From NCBI GenBank assembly GCA_039889245.1, contig JAZGVH010000002.1, forward strand, positions 2,542,001 to 2,606,000: a DNA stretch of 64,000 nt, given 5' to 3'. Source of the stretch: Dermatophilaceae bacterium Soc4.6 (GTDB taxonomy: Bacteria > Actinomycetota > Actinomycetes > Actinomycetales > Dermatophilaceae). Shown here in pieces: positions 25,387-33,464 of this stretch (its first letter is position 1; each line of letters opens with the position of its first letter). A model generated the notes under the pieces. The model was not told the DNA's origin. It saw nothing but the letters and a program-made list of their open reading frames with translations, and searched no databases. A program made the translations under genes and the position numbers.

Positions 25387-26661
25387 CTACCAGTTCTCCA
25401 TCGACCTGGTGAAGACCCCGCTCAGGTCGTCGTCGCTCGGCTCCTTGGGGCAGATCGCGAGCAGGCGCGACTGCGCCAGGGTGCCCTCGACGAGCGCCGA
25501 CACGTCACCCTCGCCGAAGCCGACCTCGGCGAGCCCGCTGGGCTGGCCCACGTCGCGCATCAGGTCGATGAGCACCGACGGCAGGTCGTCACGCGGGTCG
25601 TCGGTGGGTGCGTGCTCCGGCGCGAGCAGCCGCGCCGCCGCCAGGTGCCGCTCCGGCGACGCGTCGAAGGTGAAGCGGAAGGCCTCGGGCGCGGTGAGCG
25701 CGACGGCCATGCCGTGCGGCACGATCGCCTCGTCGCCGGGGTAGTCGTCGGGGTGGAAGCCGTGCACCTGCCCCGCGATGGGGTAGGCGTTGGCGTGCGG
25801 CAGGTGCACCCCGGCGTTGCCGAAGCCGAGCCCGGCGAAGGTCGCGGCCATCGACATCTCGAGGCGGGCGTCGATGTCGGTGCCGTCACGGTAGGCCCGG
25901 CGGAAGGCTGAGGCGAGCAGGCTCATCGCCTTCTCGCTCCACATGTCGGCGATGGGGTTGGCGCCGCAGTAGGGCACTCGCTTGTCGGCTGCCTTCCGGG
26001 GAAACGAGTCGTAGGCGCGGGCGGTGTAGCTCTCGAGCGCGTGGCACAGGATGTCGAGGCCCGACGCGGCGGTGACACCGGGCGGCATCGTCGCGCTCAG
26101 CTCGGGGTCGACGACAGCGAGCACGGGGCGCAGGCGCTCGTGGCTGATGCCGGTCTTGACCTTGCGCGCGAGCACGTCGAGCACGCACACCGACGTCGAC
26201 TCCGCTCCCGTGCCGGCCGTGGTCGGCACGGCGACGAAGGGCAGCAGCGGGGCCTGCGGCGCCCGACCGCCGCCCACGGGTGCGTTGACGTAGTCGAGCA
26301 GGTCGCCCGGCGAGGTGAGCATCAGGTCGACGGCCTTGGCCGTGTCGATGCTCGACCCGCCCCCGACGGCGACGACGCCGTCGATGCGCCCCATACCGCG
26401 GGCTGCGTCGATCGCCTCGTTCATGCTGGCATCCGTCGGCTCGACGTGGGCCCGGTCGTAGACCACGACCTCCACCCCCGCCGCGCGGATCGCCTCAGCG
26501 ACCCGGTCGGAGACCCCGCTCGCGGCGATGCCCGGGTCGGTCACCAGCAGCGCCCGGGTCACCCCCAGCGCGGCCAGGTCGTGACCGACCTCGTTGCTCG
26601 ACCCCGCGCCGAACTTCAGGCGGGGGGAGGCGTAGGTGAAGACCGATTCGTTGTCGCTCAC
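25387..26661 (-). CDS. Hydroxyacid-oxoacid transhydrogenase (iron-containing alcohol dehydrogenase family)
   Basis: 424 residues from GTG at 26661 (an ATG at 26679 is possible). Iron-ADH features: GGGSSIDTAKAVDLML for nucleotide, TTAGTGAES, SGLDILCHALESYTARAY with Asp and His metal ligands, and GFGNAGVHLPHANAYPIAG. Blocks such as PYCGANPIADMWSEKA, VPHGMAVALTAPEAFRFTF, VSALVEGTLAQSRLL and FTRSMENW align closely with human ADHFE1 as recalled. That enzyme transfers hydride from 4-hydroxybutyrate to 2-oxoglutarate, forming succinic semialdehyde and D-2-hydroxyglutarate. Cytosolic here. Confidence 0.87.
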   Translation of the reverse strand: MSDNESVFTYASPRLKFGAGSSNEVGHDLAALGVTRALLVTDPGIAASGVSDRVAEAIRAAGVEVVVYDRAHVEPTDASMNEAIDAARGMGRIDGVVAVGGGSSIDTAKAVDLMLTSPGDLLDYVNAPVGGGRAPQAPLLPFVAVPTTAGTGAESTSVCVLDVLARKVKTGISHERLRPVLAVVDPELSATMPPGVTAASGLDILCHALESYTARAYDSFPRKAADKRVPYCGANPIADMWSEKAMSLLASAFRRAYRDGTDIDARLEMSMAATFAGLGFGNAGVHLPHANAYPIAGQVHGFHPDDYPGDEAIVPHGMAVALTAPEAFRFTFDASPERHLAAARLLAPEHAPTDDPRDDLPSVLIDLMRDVGQPSGLAEVGFGEGDVSALVEGTLAQSRLLAICPKEPSDDDLSGVFTRSMENW

Positions 26662-26769
26662 GACGCCATCCTGCCCCATGGCCGTCGTCGCCACCCGCTG
26701 AGCCACGCCGCGTACGCTCCGGAACCACGGATCGCGACACCGGTCGCGCGACGAGACAGAGGAGGGATC

Positions 26770-27267
26770 GTGAGCGACGAGCCCGCCGCCATGCCCTGGG
26801 CCACGACCCCGTACGACGACGCCTGGCGCGCCTTCAGCGTCCGCTTTGCGTTCCGTCCGCGCTACGCGGAGCGTGAGCGGCCGGCGATCGACCCACCCGC
26901 GGGCGCCCTGGTGCTCGATCTCGCACCGGTCTTCGCCGCCGGACGGGCCCGGTTCGCCGCCGGGGTCGCCTGCGTCGAGGCCTCGGCGGCCCGGGTCCTG
27001 CTCGAGCTCGCCGGGGACGACGAGCTGCTCGCCCTCGACTGGCAGCACCCCGCCTACCGCTACTCGCCGCAGCGTCTGGCCGTGTCGGAGCTGACCCTGC
27101 CGGTGCCCGTCTTCCCCGATGGCGACTACTACGTGCACACCCCGGACGACCTGCGTTTCGGCACCTTCGGCCACCCGTGGCAGCAGACGCTGACCCTGTG
27201 GGGCGACGCGCTCGTCGACACCCTCGGGGTCGAGCTGGGCACCTGGCTGCCCGTCCGCCGCCCCTGA
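26770..27267 (+). CDS. DUF2716 domain protein
   Basis: 165 residues from GTG with GGAGG just upstream. The N-terminal TTPYDDAWRAFSVRFAFRPR, WQHPAYRYSPQRL and TFGHPWQQTLTLWGDALVDT match DUF2716 as I remember it. The rest is acidic and aromatic. No signal or membrane helix. Function unknown; divergent from the transhydrogenase gene by 108 bp, so the two may share a regulatory region. Confidence 0.75.
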   Translation: MSDEPAAMPWATTPYDDAWRAFSVRFAFRPRYAERERPAIDPPAGALVLDLAPVFAAGRARFAAGVACVEASAARVLLELAGDDELLALDWQHPAYRYSPQRLAVSELTLPVPVFPDGDYYVHTPDDLRFGTFGHPWQQTLTLWGDALVDTLGVELGTWLPVRRP

Positions 27268-27316
27268 CCCACCCCACCCACCTGCCAGCGTCCACGTGTT
27301 GCGTCAGATCGTCGAC

Positions 27317-27856
27317 TCAGGCCTCGTCGCCGGCGAGGTCGGAGAGCCACGTGCGCAGGATCCGCTCGAGCGCGGCCCGGTCGCGGGGGCCGAGACCGGC
27401 GACGAGGGCGTCCTCGTTGGCCACGTGGTCGTCGAACGCCGCGTCGACGACCCGGCGCCCCTTCGCGGTCAGCCGCACCCGCACCACCCGCCCGTCGTCG
27501 CCCCCGCGCCGCACGCGCCGGACGAGCCCGCCAGCCTCCAGCCGGTCGACCCGCTTGGTCGCGGCGCCGGTGGTGATCATCGTCGTGCGGGCCAGCTCGG
27601 CGGGCTGTCGCTCGTAGGGGGCCCCCGCCCGGCGCAGCGCGCAGAGCACGTCGAACTCGCCCTCGCCCAGCCCGTGCGCCGCGTAGACCGGCACCAGGCG
27701 TGAGGTGAGCACGGCCCCCAGACGGTGCAGGCGCCCGATCAGCTGCTGGGGGCCGACGTCCAGGTCGGGCCGCTCACGCTCCCACTCGGCGACGATCCGG
27801 TCGACCCGATCGGCACCCTCGACCGGCTCGGCGGGCTCTGGAGGGGCAGACGGCAT
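27317..27856 (-). CDS. MarR-family transcriptional regulator
   Basis: 179 residues; ATG 6 nt after TAAGGT on the minus strand, so leaderless. The winged helix lies in the middle: GEFDVLCALRRAGAPYERQP, AELARTTMITTGAATKRVDR, LEAGGLVRRVRRGGDDGR, with the recognition helix MITTGAATKRVDRL and the wing RGGDDGRVVRV. Divergent from an EamA exporter gene with two palindromes between them; presumably it represses both. The ligand is unknown. Confidence 0.92.
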   Translation of the reverse strand: MPSAPPEPAEPVEGADRVDRIVAEWERERPDLDVGPQQLIGRLHRLGAVLTSRLVPVYAAHGLGEGEFDVLCALRRAGAPYERQPAELARTTMITTGAATKRVDRLEAGGLVRRVRRGGDDGRVVRVRLTAKGRRVVDAAFDDHVANEDALVAGLGPRDRAALERILRTWLSDLAGDEA

Positions 27857-27865
27857 ACAGGGACC

Positions 27866-27911
27866 TTATCGCTTCCACGGAAGCGTATGCTTGCTTCCAT
27901 GGAAGCGATAA
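27866..27911. promoter_or_regulatory. Double palindromic operator between marR and eamA
   Basis: CGCTTCCACGGAAGCG (27870-27885) and GCTTCCATGGAAGC (27893-27906) are near-perfect palindromes with centres 22 bp apart, about two helical turns. They are framed by TTATC and GATAA, making the whole block symmetrical. It covers the TATGCT box (27886-27891) of eamA and abuts the TAAGGT box (27868-27863) of marR. Confidence 0.85.
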
Positions 27912-28852
27912 CGCCCCGACCTGCTGCGCTCACGGGAGCCCGGCTCGGGCGGGTGGCGGCCCTCACGGCGGTCGCGCCGATCGCGTGGGGGTCGACCTAC
28001 TGGGTGACCCGGCACTTCCTGCCCGCCGACACCCCGCTCACCGGGTCGGCCCTGCGCGCCCTCCCTGCCGGGCTGCTGCTCCTGCTGGTCTCCCGCCGGC
28101 TGCCGCACGGTGACTGGTGGTGGAAGACGGCGCTCATCTCGACGCTGACGATCAGCGGCTTCTTCGTGCTGATCTACGTCGCCGGGCAGCGGCTGCCGTC
28201 GTCGGTCGCCTCGACCCTCATGGCCGGGTCGGCCGTCGTCGTGCTGGTGGCCGCCCGCCTGCTGCTCGGCGAACGGGCCGCGCGGCGCTCCTGGGCCGGG
28301 GCGGTCCTCGGCACCGGTGGCGTCGTGCTGCTCGTCGGCGCCGCCGCGGGCGGGCTCGACCTCCTGGGCGTCGGGGCCGCCCTGCTCGCGATGGTCGCGG
28401 CCTCGGTCGGCTTCGTGCTCACCAAGCGGTGGGAGCCACCGGTCAGCCCGACGACCTTCGTGGCCTGGCAGCTCACCGTCGGGGGGGTGCTGCTGACCCC
28501 TGTCGCCCTCGCGGTCGAGGGCCCGCCCGCGGCCCTCACCGGCTCGCAGGTCGCGGCCTTCGCCTACCTCGTCGTGATCGGCACGGCGGTGGCCTACGTC
28601 GCCTGGTTCGCCGGTTTGCGGGCCCTGCCGGCGGGCACGGTCGGCCTCATCGGCCTGCTCAACCCCGTCAGCGGCGCCCTGCTCGGGGTGCTGCTCGCGG
28701 GCGAGCGCCTCGCGCCCCTGCAGGTCATCGGTGCGCTCGTCGTCGTCGTCGGGGTCGCCGCAGGCCTGCCGCGGGCGAGGTCATCGCATCGCCACACGTC
28801 TGAGCCCCCGATCGTCGCCCGCGACGCTCAGCTCTCTGCGCCGACGTGCTGA
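27899..28852 (+). CDS. EamA/DMT-family transporter
   Basis: 317 residues from ATG 7 nt after TATGCT (leaderless); an upstream ATG at 27887 is less likely. About ten hydrophobic helices in two repeats. AALTAVAPIAWGSTYWVTRHFLP and SALRALPAGLLLLL are typical of the first EamA repeat, and YLVVIGTAVAYVAWFAGLRALPA-GTVGLIGLLNPVSGALLG (in separate motifs) of the second. It probably exports amino acids, metabolites or drugs. Its start lies inside the second palindrome, so MarR binding would cover the 5' end. The last 25 bases overlap the convergent hydrolase gene. Confidence 0.92.
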   Translation: MEAITPRPAALTGARLGRVAALTAVAPIAWGSTYWVTRHFLPADTPLTGSALRALPAGLLLLLVSRRLPHGDWWWKTALISTLTISGFFVLIYVAGQRLPSSVASTLMAGSAVVVLVAARLLLGERAARRSWAGAVLGTGGVVLLVGAAAGGLDLLGVGAALLAMVAASVGFVLTKRWEPPVSPTTFVAWQLTVGGVLLTPVALAVEGPPAALTGSQVAAFAYLVVIGTAVAYVAWFAGLRALPAGTVGLIGLLNPVSGALLGVLLAGERLAPLQVIGALVVVVGVAAGLPRARSSHRHTSEPPIVARDAQLSAPTC

Positions 28853-29640
28853 GCCACGAGGGCCACGAAGTCGTCGGGCCGCTCCATCGAGGGCAGGTGG
28901 GCGACGTCGGGCCACTCGACCAGCCGTGCCCCCGCCACCTGCTGCACGACGTGACGACCGGCGCAGTCGATGGCGTCGACGTCGAGACCGCCGAGCAGCA
29001 CCGTCGTCGGCACCGTGACCTCGCCGAGCCGCTCGAGCGCCGGAGGCTCAAGCTCGACCTCCGGCACGTCATCCCAGTCGGCCGTCAGCTCGAATGCCCG
29101 TCGCTGCATCATCCGCACGGCCTCACGCACTCCGGCGTCGACCTCGAGCGGTCGACGTGCCGGCCCGTCGACCCAGGTCACGAGGTTGGCCTCGACCGCG
29201 GCGTCGAGGTCGCCCGCCTCGAGGGCGGCCCGCTCGGCGCGGAAGAAGGTGCGCAGCTGGTCGGTCGCCTCGAGGATGAGCTCGCCGCCCGGCGCGCAGA
29301 GCAGGAGCGACGCCACGACGTCGGGTGCCCGCAGCGCGAGCTCCACCGCCACCCCCGCGCCGTATGACGCCGCGACCACGTGGCAGCGCGGCACGTCGAG
29401 CGCGCGCAGCGTGAGCACCACGTCGTCGACGGCGTCGAGCGGGCCGTCCGGCCGCGTCGACGACTCGCCGTAGCCCCGCAGGTCGACCCGCACCACGTCG
29501 TGGGACGACGTGAGCCCGCCCCACACGGGGTCCCACATGCGGCGGTCGGCCACGCCGGCGTGCAGCAGCAGCAACGGAGTCGCGCCACGAGGTCCGGCCC
29601 GGTCGTGGGCGAGGGGGGCGAGGGGGGCTGTCGCCTCCAT
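28828..29640 (-). CDS. Alpha/beta-fold hydrolase
   Basis: 270 residues from ATG; its start shares an A with the preceding stop (TGATG). Alpha/beta hydrolase features: LLLLHAGVADRRMWDPV, VRVDLRGYGESSTRPDGPLDA, and the nucleophile elbow VVAASYGAGVAVELALRA, where the nucleophile is Ser in A-S-Y-G-A. The acid and base are expected at LLGGLDVDAI and PDVAHLPSMERP (His). Substrate unknown; similar to 3-oxoadipate-lactonase-like esterases. Co-transcribed with the upstream DUF1444-like gene. Confidence 0.88.
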   Translation of the reverse strand: MEATAPLAPLAHDRAGPRGATPLLLLHAGVADRRMWDPVWGGLTSSHDVVRVDLRGYGESSTRPDGPLDAVDDVVLTLRALDVPRCHVVAASYGAGVAVELALRAPDVVASLLLCAPGGELILEATDQLRTFFRAERAALEAGDLDAAVEANLVTWVDGPARRPLEVDAGVREAVRMMQRRAFELTADWDDVPEVELEPPALERLGEVTVPTTVLLGGLDVDAIDCAGRHVVQQVAGARLVEWPDVAHLPSMERPDDFVALVAQHVGAES

Positions 29641-30692
29641 CAGGCGCCCCGCTCGCCCGTCACCTGCTCGACCACCCGGGTGAACTCGACGTCGGCGTCG
29701 ACCTGGATGCGCTCGCCCTCGATGGTGGTCAGGCGGTCGAGGCGCCCGTGGTGCCACCAGTAGACGTCCGGGCTGATCGGGCCGAGGCTGTCGGTGTGGC
29801 CCACGGCGCCGAACTTCGCGAGCAGGGCCAGCGAGGGCAGCAGGGTGTCGTCGCCGACGACGTGGAAGGCCAGCTGGTGGCGGTGCGGAAGGGTGACGAG
29901 CACCCCGAGGTCGGGGTCGGGCTCCCGACCGGTCTCCCGGGCCACGACCTCGTCGAGCTGGAGCACGGTCGAGGCGAGGAACATCGAGTCGCTGAAGAGC
30001 ACCTCGACCCGCCCGCCCTCGCGCTCCAGCGTCTGGCGCTCCTCGGGCTCGACCCCCCGCAGGTTGACCCGGCCCGCCCTCCACAGGTCGTCGATCGGGC
30101 CGTGCTCGCGCACCGCGTCGTCGCCGAAGAAGGCGACGCTCTCGGGCAGGTCGAGGTTGAGCACCTCCACCAGCCCCGGCGCCACGGTGCGGGCATACCC
30201 CAGGCCGCCGGACGTGACGTCGTCAGCGCTGACGACGCGGGAGTAGGTCGACGCGAGCAGCGAGGCGGCGTCCCGGCCGTCGAAGGGGGACGTGTCCAGC
30301 GCATCGACCAGACCGGTCACGCCCTCGCGGACGATCTCGGGCCACGCCGTCCGGCCCCGCTCGTCGACCCGGCACGACCGGGCGATCGCGTCGAGCGTGA
30401 AGTGTCGTCCGGTGGGGTCCACGGCGTCGCCCCCCTCGATGGTGACGTCGAGCCCGAGGTCGGCGAAGGCTCCCCGAGCCAGCAGCCGCACCGCGTCGGC
30501 GTCACCGACGCCGAGCGGTGGCCAGGTGGTGTCGGGTGTCTCGTCCTGGCCGGCCCACGACGCCCCCGGGGTGTCGCCAGGGGCTGGCGTCACCGCGGAT
30601 CGCCCGCGTGACGGGCCGTGGGACCCGTCGGGATCGGCCCGGTCCGGCAGCACCGGTGAGCCTTCACGAGCCTTGCGGCGGAACCAAGCCAT
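29640..30692 (-). CDS. Conserved hypothetical protein (DUF1444-like)
   Basis: 350 residues from ATG at 30692. The first 70 residues are charged and low complexity; the rest is a soluble domain. VNLRGVEPEERQTLEREGGR, VLFSDSMFLASTVLQLDEVV and VLVTLPHRHQLAFHVVGDD are the most conserved-looking parts. This overall pattern is reminiscent of the DUF1444/YtpQ family, but the assignment is weak. No signal peptide or membrane helix. It overlaps the hydrolase start by one base, so is co-translated with it. Confidence 0.6.
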   Translation of the reverse strand: MAWFRRKAREGSPVLPDRADPDGSHGPSRGRSAVTPAPGDTPGASWAGQDETPDTTWPPLGVGDADAVRLLARGAFADLGLDVTIEGGDAVDPTGRHFTLDAIARSCRVDERGRTAWPEIVREGVTGLVDALDTSPFDGRDAASLLASTYSRVVSADDVTSGGLGYARTVAPGLVEVLNLDLPESVAFFGDDAVREHGPIDDLWRAGRVNLRGVEPEERQTLEREGGRVEVLFSDSMFLASTVLQLDEVVARETGREPDPDLGVLVTLPHRHQLAFHVVGDDTLLPSLALLAKFGAVGHTDSLGPISPDVYWWHHGRLDRLTTIEGERIQVDADVEFTRVVEQVTGERGA

Positions 30693-30734
30693 GGGTCCAT
30701 GCAACCACGCTCCGGCCGCCGGCACCCCGAGCCG

Positions 30735-31598
30735 CTACCGGAAGACCCCGGTCAGCGGCCGGCTCTGCGCGGCCCCGCCGAGGGGGGTGAGCCCGTAGAA
30801 CGCCTCGATCGTGCGCAGCACGACGTAGTGGTCGACGGCCTGGCCGTTCTTCCCCGGCACGAGATGGTCCCCCGAGAGGACGGTGGAGACGTGGTTGGTG
30901 CCGCCGTTGGCGTCGTCCTCGTCGAAGGTCACGACGAGCAGGCTGTTGTGCGTCCTGGCCCAGCGCGCGTAGCCGCCGAGCTGGGCGCGGGCCCACGCAT
31001 CTCCGGTCGTGACCGGGCAGCTGTGCATGTCGTGGCAGACGTCGGGGATGACCCACGAGACCGTCGGCAGCCGGGTGTAGTCGGTGGGGAGCTCCGAGAG
31101 GGGACGGCCCACCTGCGACTGCGGCAGGTTGGTGAAGTTGGTCCACGGGGCGTGTCGCCGGGCGTAGAGCGCGCTGCCGCAGCGGTCGGACCCGGCATTC
31201 GGCAGGCCCTCCGACCACCCGACGAAGGTGCGTCCCGACGCGAGCAGCTGGCTCGCCAGGCTCGGTGTGGTGAAGGCGTGCGGGCAGGTGTCGTCGACCA
31301 CTCCCTGTGTCGAGCCGGAGAAGAGCGCGAGGTAGTTGGGCTGGCTCGGATGGGTCACGCCGTGCGAGCGCGTGAGGTTGACCCCCGTGGTCGCGAGCCC
31401 GGTGAGGAAGGGCGCGTCGGGCGACCCGAGCACCTGGTCGCGGGCGTGGTTCTCGAAGACCACCACCACGACGTGGTCGTAGGCGGGGAAGCGCGGCCCC
31501 GCGTCGGCCGAGCCCGCGAGGGGCAGGGCGCTGGCCACCGCGAGCAGCACGGCGGCGGCGACGGCTCGGGGGGCGAGGCGAGTCGGGAGTCGGGTCAC
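30735..31598 (-). CDS. Secreted acid-phosphatase-type phosphoesterase
   Basis: 287 residues from GTG, 6 nt after GATACT (leaderless). An N-terminal signal peptide (AVAAAVLLAVASALPLAGSADA) sends it outside the cell. The body matches the AcpA/phospholipase C-like phosphoesterase family: YDHVVVVVFENHARDQVLG with the FENH metal/nucleophile motif, THPSQPNYLALFSG, TVSWVIPDVCHDMHSC and LLVVTFDEDDANGGTNHV. Three or four cysteines could form disulfides. Likely releases phosphate from organic esters outside the cell. Divergent from the carotenoid oxygenase gene. Confidence 0.88.
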   Translation of the reverse strand: MTRLPTRLAPRAVAAAVLLAVASALPLAGSADAGPRFPAYDHVVVVVFENHARDQVLGSPDAPFLTGLATTGVNLTRSHGVTHPSQPNYLALFSGSTQGVVDDTCPHAFTTPSLASQLLASGRTFVGWSEGLPNAGSDRCGSALYARRHAPWTNFTNLPQSQVGRPLSELPTDYTRLPTVSWVIPDVCHDMHSCPVTTGDAWARAQLGGYARWARTHNSLLVVTFDEDDANGGTNHVSTVLSGDHLVPGKNGQAVDHYVVLRTIEAFYGLTPLGGAAQSRPLTGVFR

Positions 31599-31817
31599 CC
31601 CGTGAGTATCACGGCCCGACAATGGCGGCGGGGTGAATGCCCGCTGACAGTTCGGTGGCAGTCGGGTGAGCAGACTCGTGTGGTGACGCAGCTGCTGGCC
31701 GACCCCGGGCGACGGCGACGGCGACGGGCGAGCACCCCTCTTTCTGCGGGGCGCCGCGGCACCTAGGTTGAGCGGGACGACGACACAGCCGTCGCCTTGA
31801 GGCGGAGGAGACCACCG

Positions 31818-33332
31818 ATGGACCTCGAGCTCGTCACCCGGATGCTCACGACCCTGCCCGAGGACGACGACCACCCCTACCGCACCGGGCCCTGGCGCCC
31901 GCAGACCGGGGAGTGGCGCGCCGACGACCTCGAGGTCGTGCAGGGTGCGGTCCCCACCGATCTCGACGGCGTCTACCTGCGCAACACCGAGAACCCGCTC
32001 CACCCGGCGCTCAAGGCCTACCACCCCTTCGACGGCGACGGCATGGTCCACGTGCTCGGCTTCCGCGACGGGAAGGCCTTCTACCGCAACCGGTTCGTGC
32101 GCACCGACGGCCTGCTCGCCGAGCAGGAGGCGGGGGCGACCCTGTGGTCCGGGGTCTCCGAGCCGCCCGCGATCTCGGTGCGCGACCGTGGCTGGGGGGC
32201 ACGCGGCGGGATGAAGGACGCCTCGAGCACCGACGTCGTCGTCCACCGCGGCGAGGCCCTGACCAGCTTCTACCAGTGCGGTGACCTCTACCGCGTCGAC
32301 CCGCGCACTGCCGACACGCTGGGCAAGGCCGGGTGGGGTGGCCGCTTCCCCGAGTGGGGCGTCTCGGCCCACCCGAAGGTCGACCCCGTCACGGGTGAGC
32401 TGCTCTTCTTCTCCTACTCGCGCGAGGCGCCCTACCTGCGCTGGGGGGTGGTCGACGAGTCCGACACCCTCGTGCACTCGGCCGACGTGCCGTTGCCCGG
32501 CCCGCGGATGCCGCACGACATGGCCTTCACCCGCAACCACGTGGTGCTGAACGACTTCCCGCTCTTCTGGGACGAGGGGCTCGCGGCCCGGGGGGCCTTC
32601 GTGCCGCGCTTCCACCGCGACCTGCCGAGCCGCTTCGCGATCGTGCCGCGCCGCGGTGGCGCTGCCGACGTGCGCTGGTTCGAGGCGTCGCCGACCTTCG
32701 TCCTGCACTTCGTCGCGGCGTGGGAGGAGGGTGACGAGGTCGTGCTCGACGGGTTCTACCAGGACGATCCCGAGCCGGGTCGCCGCGAGGGTGACGACCA
32801 CTGGATGCGGGCCTTCCGGTTCCTCGCCCTCGACCGCCTCCAGACCCACCTGCACCGCTGGCGGTTCGACCTGCGCACCGGCCGCACGACCGAGCAGCGC
32901 CTCAGCGACACCGTCACCGAGTTCGGCACGCGCAACGAGACCCTCGCCGGCGCGGCCTACCGCTATGCCTATGCCGTGACCGGCGCCGAGGGCCGGTTCC
33001 TCTTCGACGGCCTCGTCAAGCACGACGTCGTGGCGGGTACGCAGGAGCGGGTCGCCTTCGGCGACGGCGTCTTCGGCAGCGAGACCCACCTCGCCCCGCG
33101 GGTCGGCAGCACCGGCGAGGACGACGGCTACCTCGTCACGCTGACCACCGACCTGACCACCGACACGTCCTACGGCGTGCTGTATGCCGCCACCGACCTC
33201 GCCGCCGGCCCCGTCTGCACCCTGCGGCTGCCCGAGCGCATCAGCAGCGGGACGCACGCGACCTGGGTCGCGGGCGCCGAGCTGCGTCGCTGGGACACCG
33301 CCGAGACCGCGCCCGAGGCACTGGCCCTGTGA
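31818..33332 (+). CDS. Carotenoid oxygenase family protein
   Basis: 504 residues from ATG with GGAGGAG upstream. The family motifs FDGDGMVH, the N-terminal LDGVYLRNTENP and the four iron-binding His segments are visible: SAHPKVDPVTGELLFFSY, MPHDMAFTRNHVVLNDFPL, PTFVLHFVAAWEEGDEVVLD and SSGTHATWV. No membrane helix. Relatives cleave carotenoids, apocarotenoids or stilbenes such as lignostilbene with O2. No carotenoid biosynthetic genes lie in the window, so a stilbene-type or dietary substrate cannot be ruled out. Confidence 0.92.
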   Translation: MDLELVTRMLTTLPEDDDHPYRTGPWRPQTGEWRADDLEVVQGAVPTDLDGVYLRNTENPLHPALKAYHPFDGDGMVHVLGFRDGKAFYRNRFVRTDGLLAEQEAGATLWSGVSEPPAISVRDRGWGARGGMKDASSTDVVVHRGEALTSFYQCGDLYRVDPRTADTLGKAGWGGRFPEWGVSAHPKVDPVTGELLFFSYSREAPYLRWGVVDESDTLVHSADVPLPGPRMPHDMAFTRNHVVLNDFPLFWDEGLAARGAFVPRFHRDLPSRFAIVPRRGGAADVRWFEASPTFVLHFVAAWEEGDEVVLDGFYQDDPEPGRREGDDHWMRAFRFLALDRLQTHLHRWRFDLRTGRTTEQRLSDTVTEFGTRNETLAGAAYRYAYAVTGAEGRFLFDGLVKHDVVAGTQERVAFGDGVFGSETHLAPRVGSTGEDDGYLVTLTTDLTTDTSYGVLYAATDLAAGPVCTLRLPERISSGTHATWVAGAELRRWDTAETAPEALAL

Positions 33333-33378
33333 TCGGTGGGGGCTCTCGAGTCGCCGATCGCCCTGTCTAGAGGATTCG

Positions 33379-33392
33379 CTAGCGACCGCTAG
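33379..33392. repeat. CTAG-rich inverted repeat upstream of the GDPD gene
   Basis: CTAGC-GACC-GCTAG is a 14-base palindrome; another CTAGAG lies at 33367-33372. Three CTAG tetramers in 26 bases are unusual for a high-GC genome. Possible operator. Confidence 0.45.
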
Positions 33393-33405
33393 AGCACCCG
33401 ATCGT

Positions 33406-33426
33406 CATCCCCGGTTCACCGGGATG
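33406..33426 (+). terminator. GC-rich hairpin after the carotenoid oxygenase gene
   Basis: CATCCCCGGT and ACCGGGATG pair with a single bulged C around a two-base centre. No U-tract follows. It could be a terminator of the oxygenase gene or part of the downstream regulatory region. Confidence 0.35.
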
Positions 33427-33464
33427 TCGGCCGCGGCCGACCCTCCCGTGTCAAAGTATTGAGC

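Noticed and set aside
31599-33257. Long minus-strand open frame extending upstream of the phosphoesterase
   Set aside because: The extension runs antisense through the carotenoid oxygenase gene and encodes no recognisable motif; the signal peptide begins at 31598 with a promoter box in the right place.
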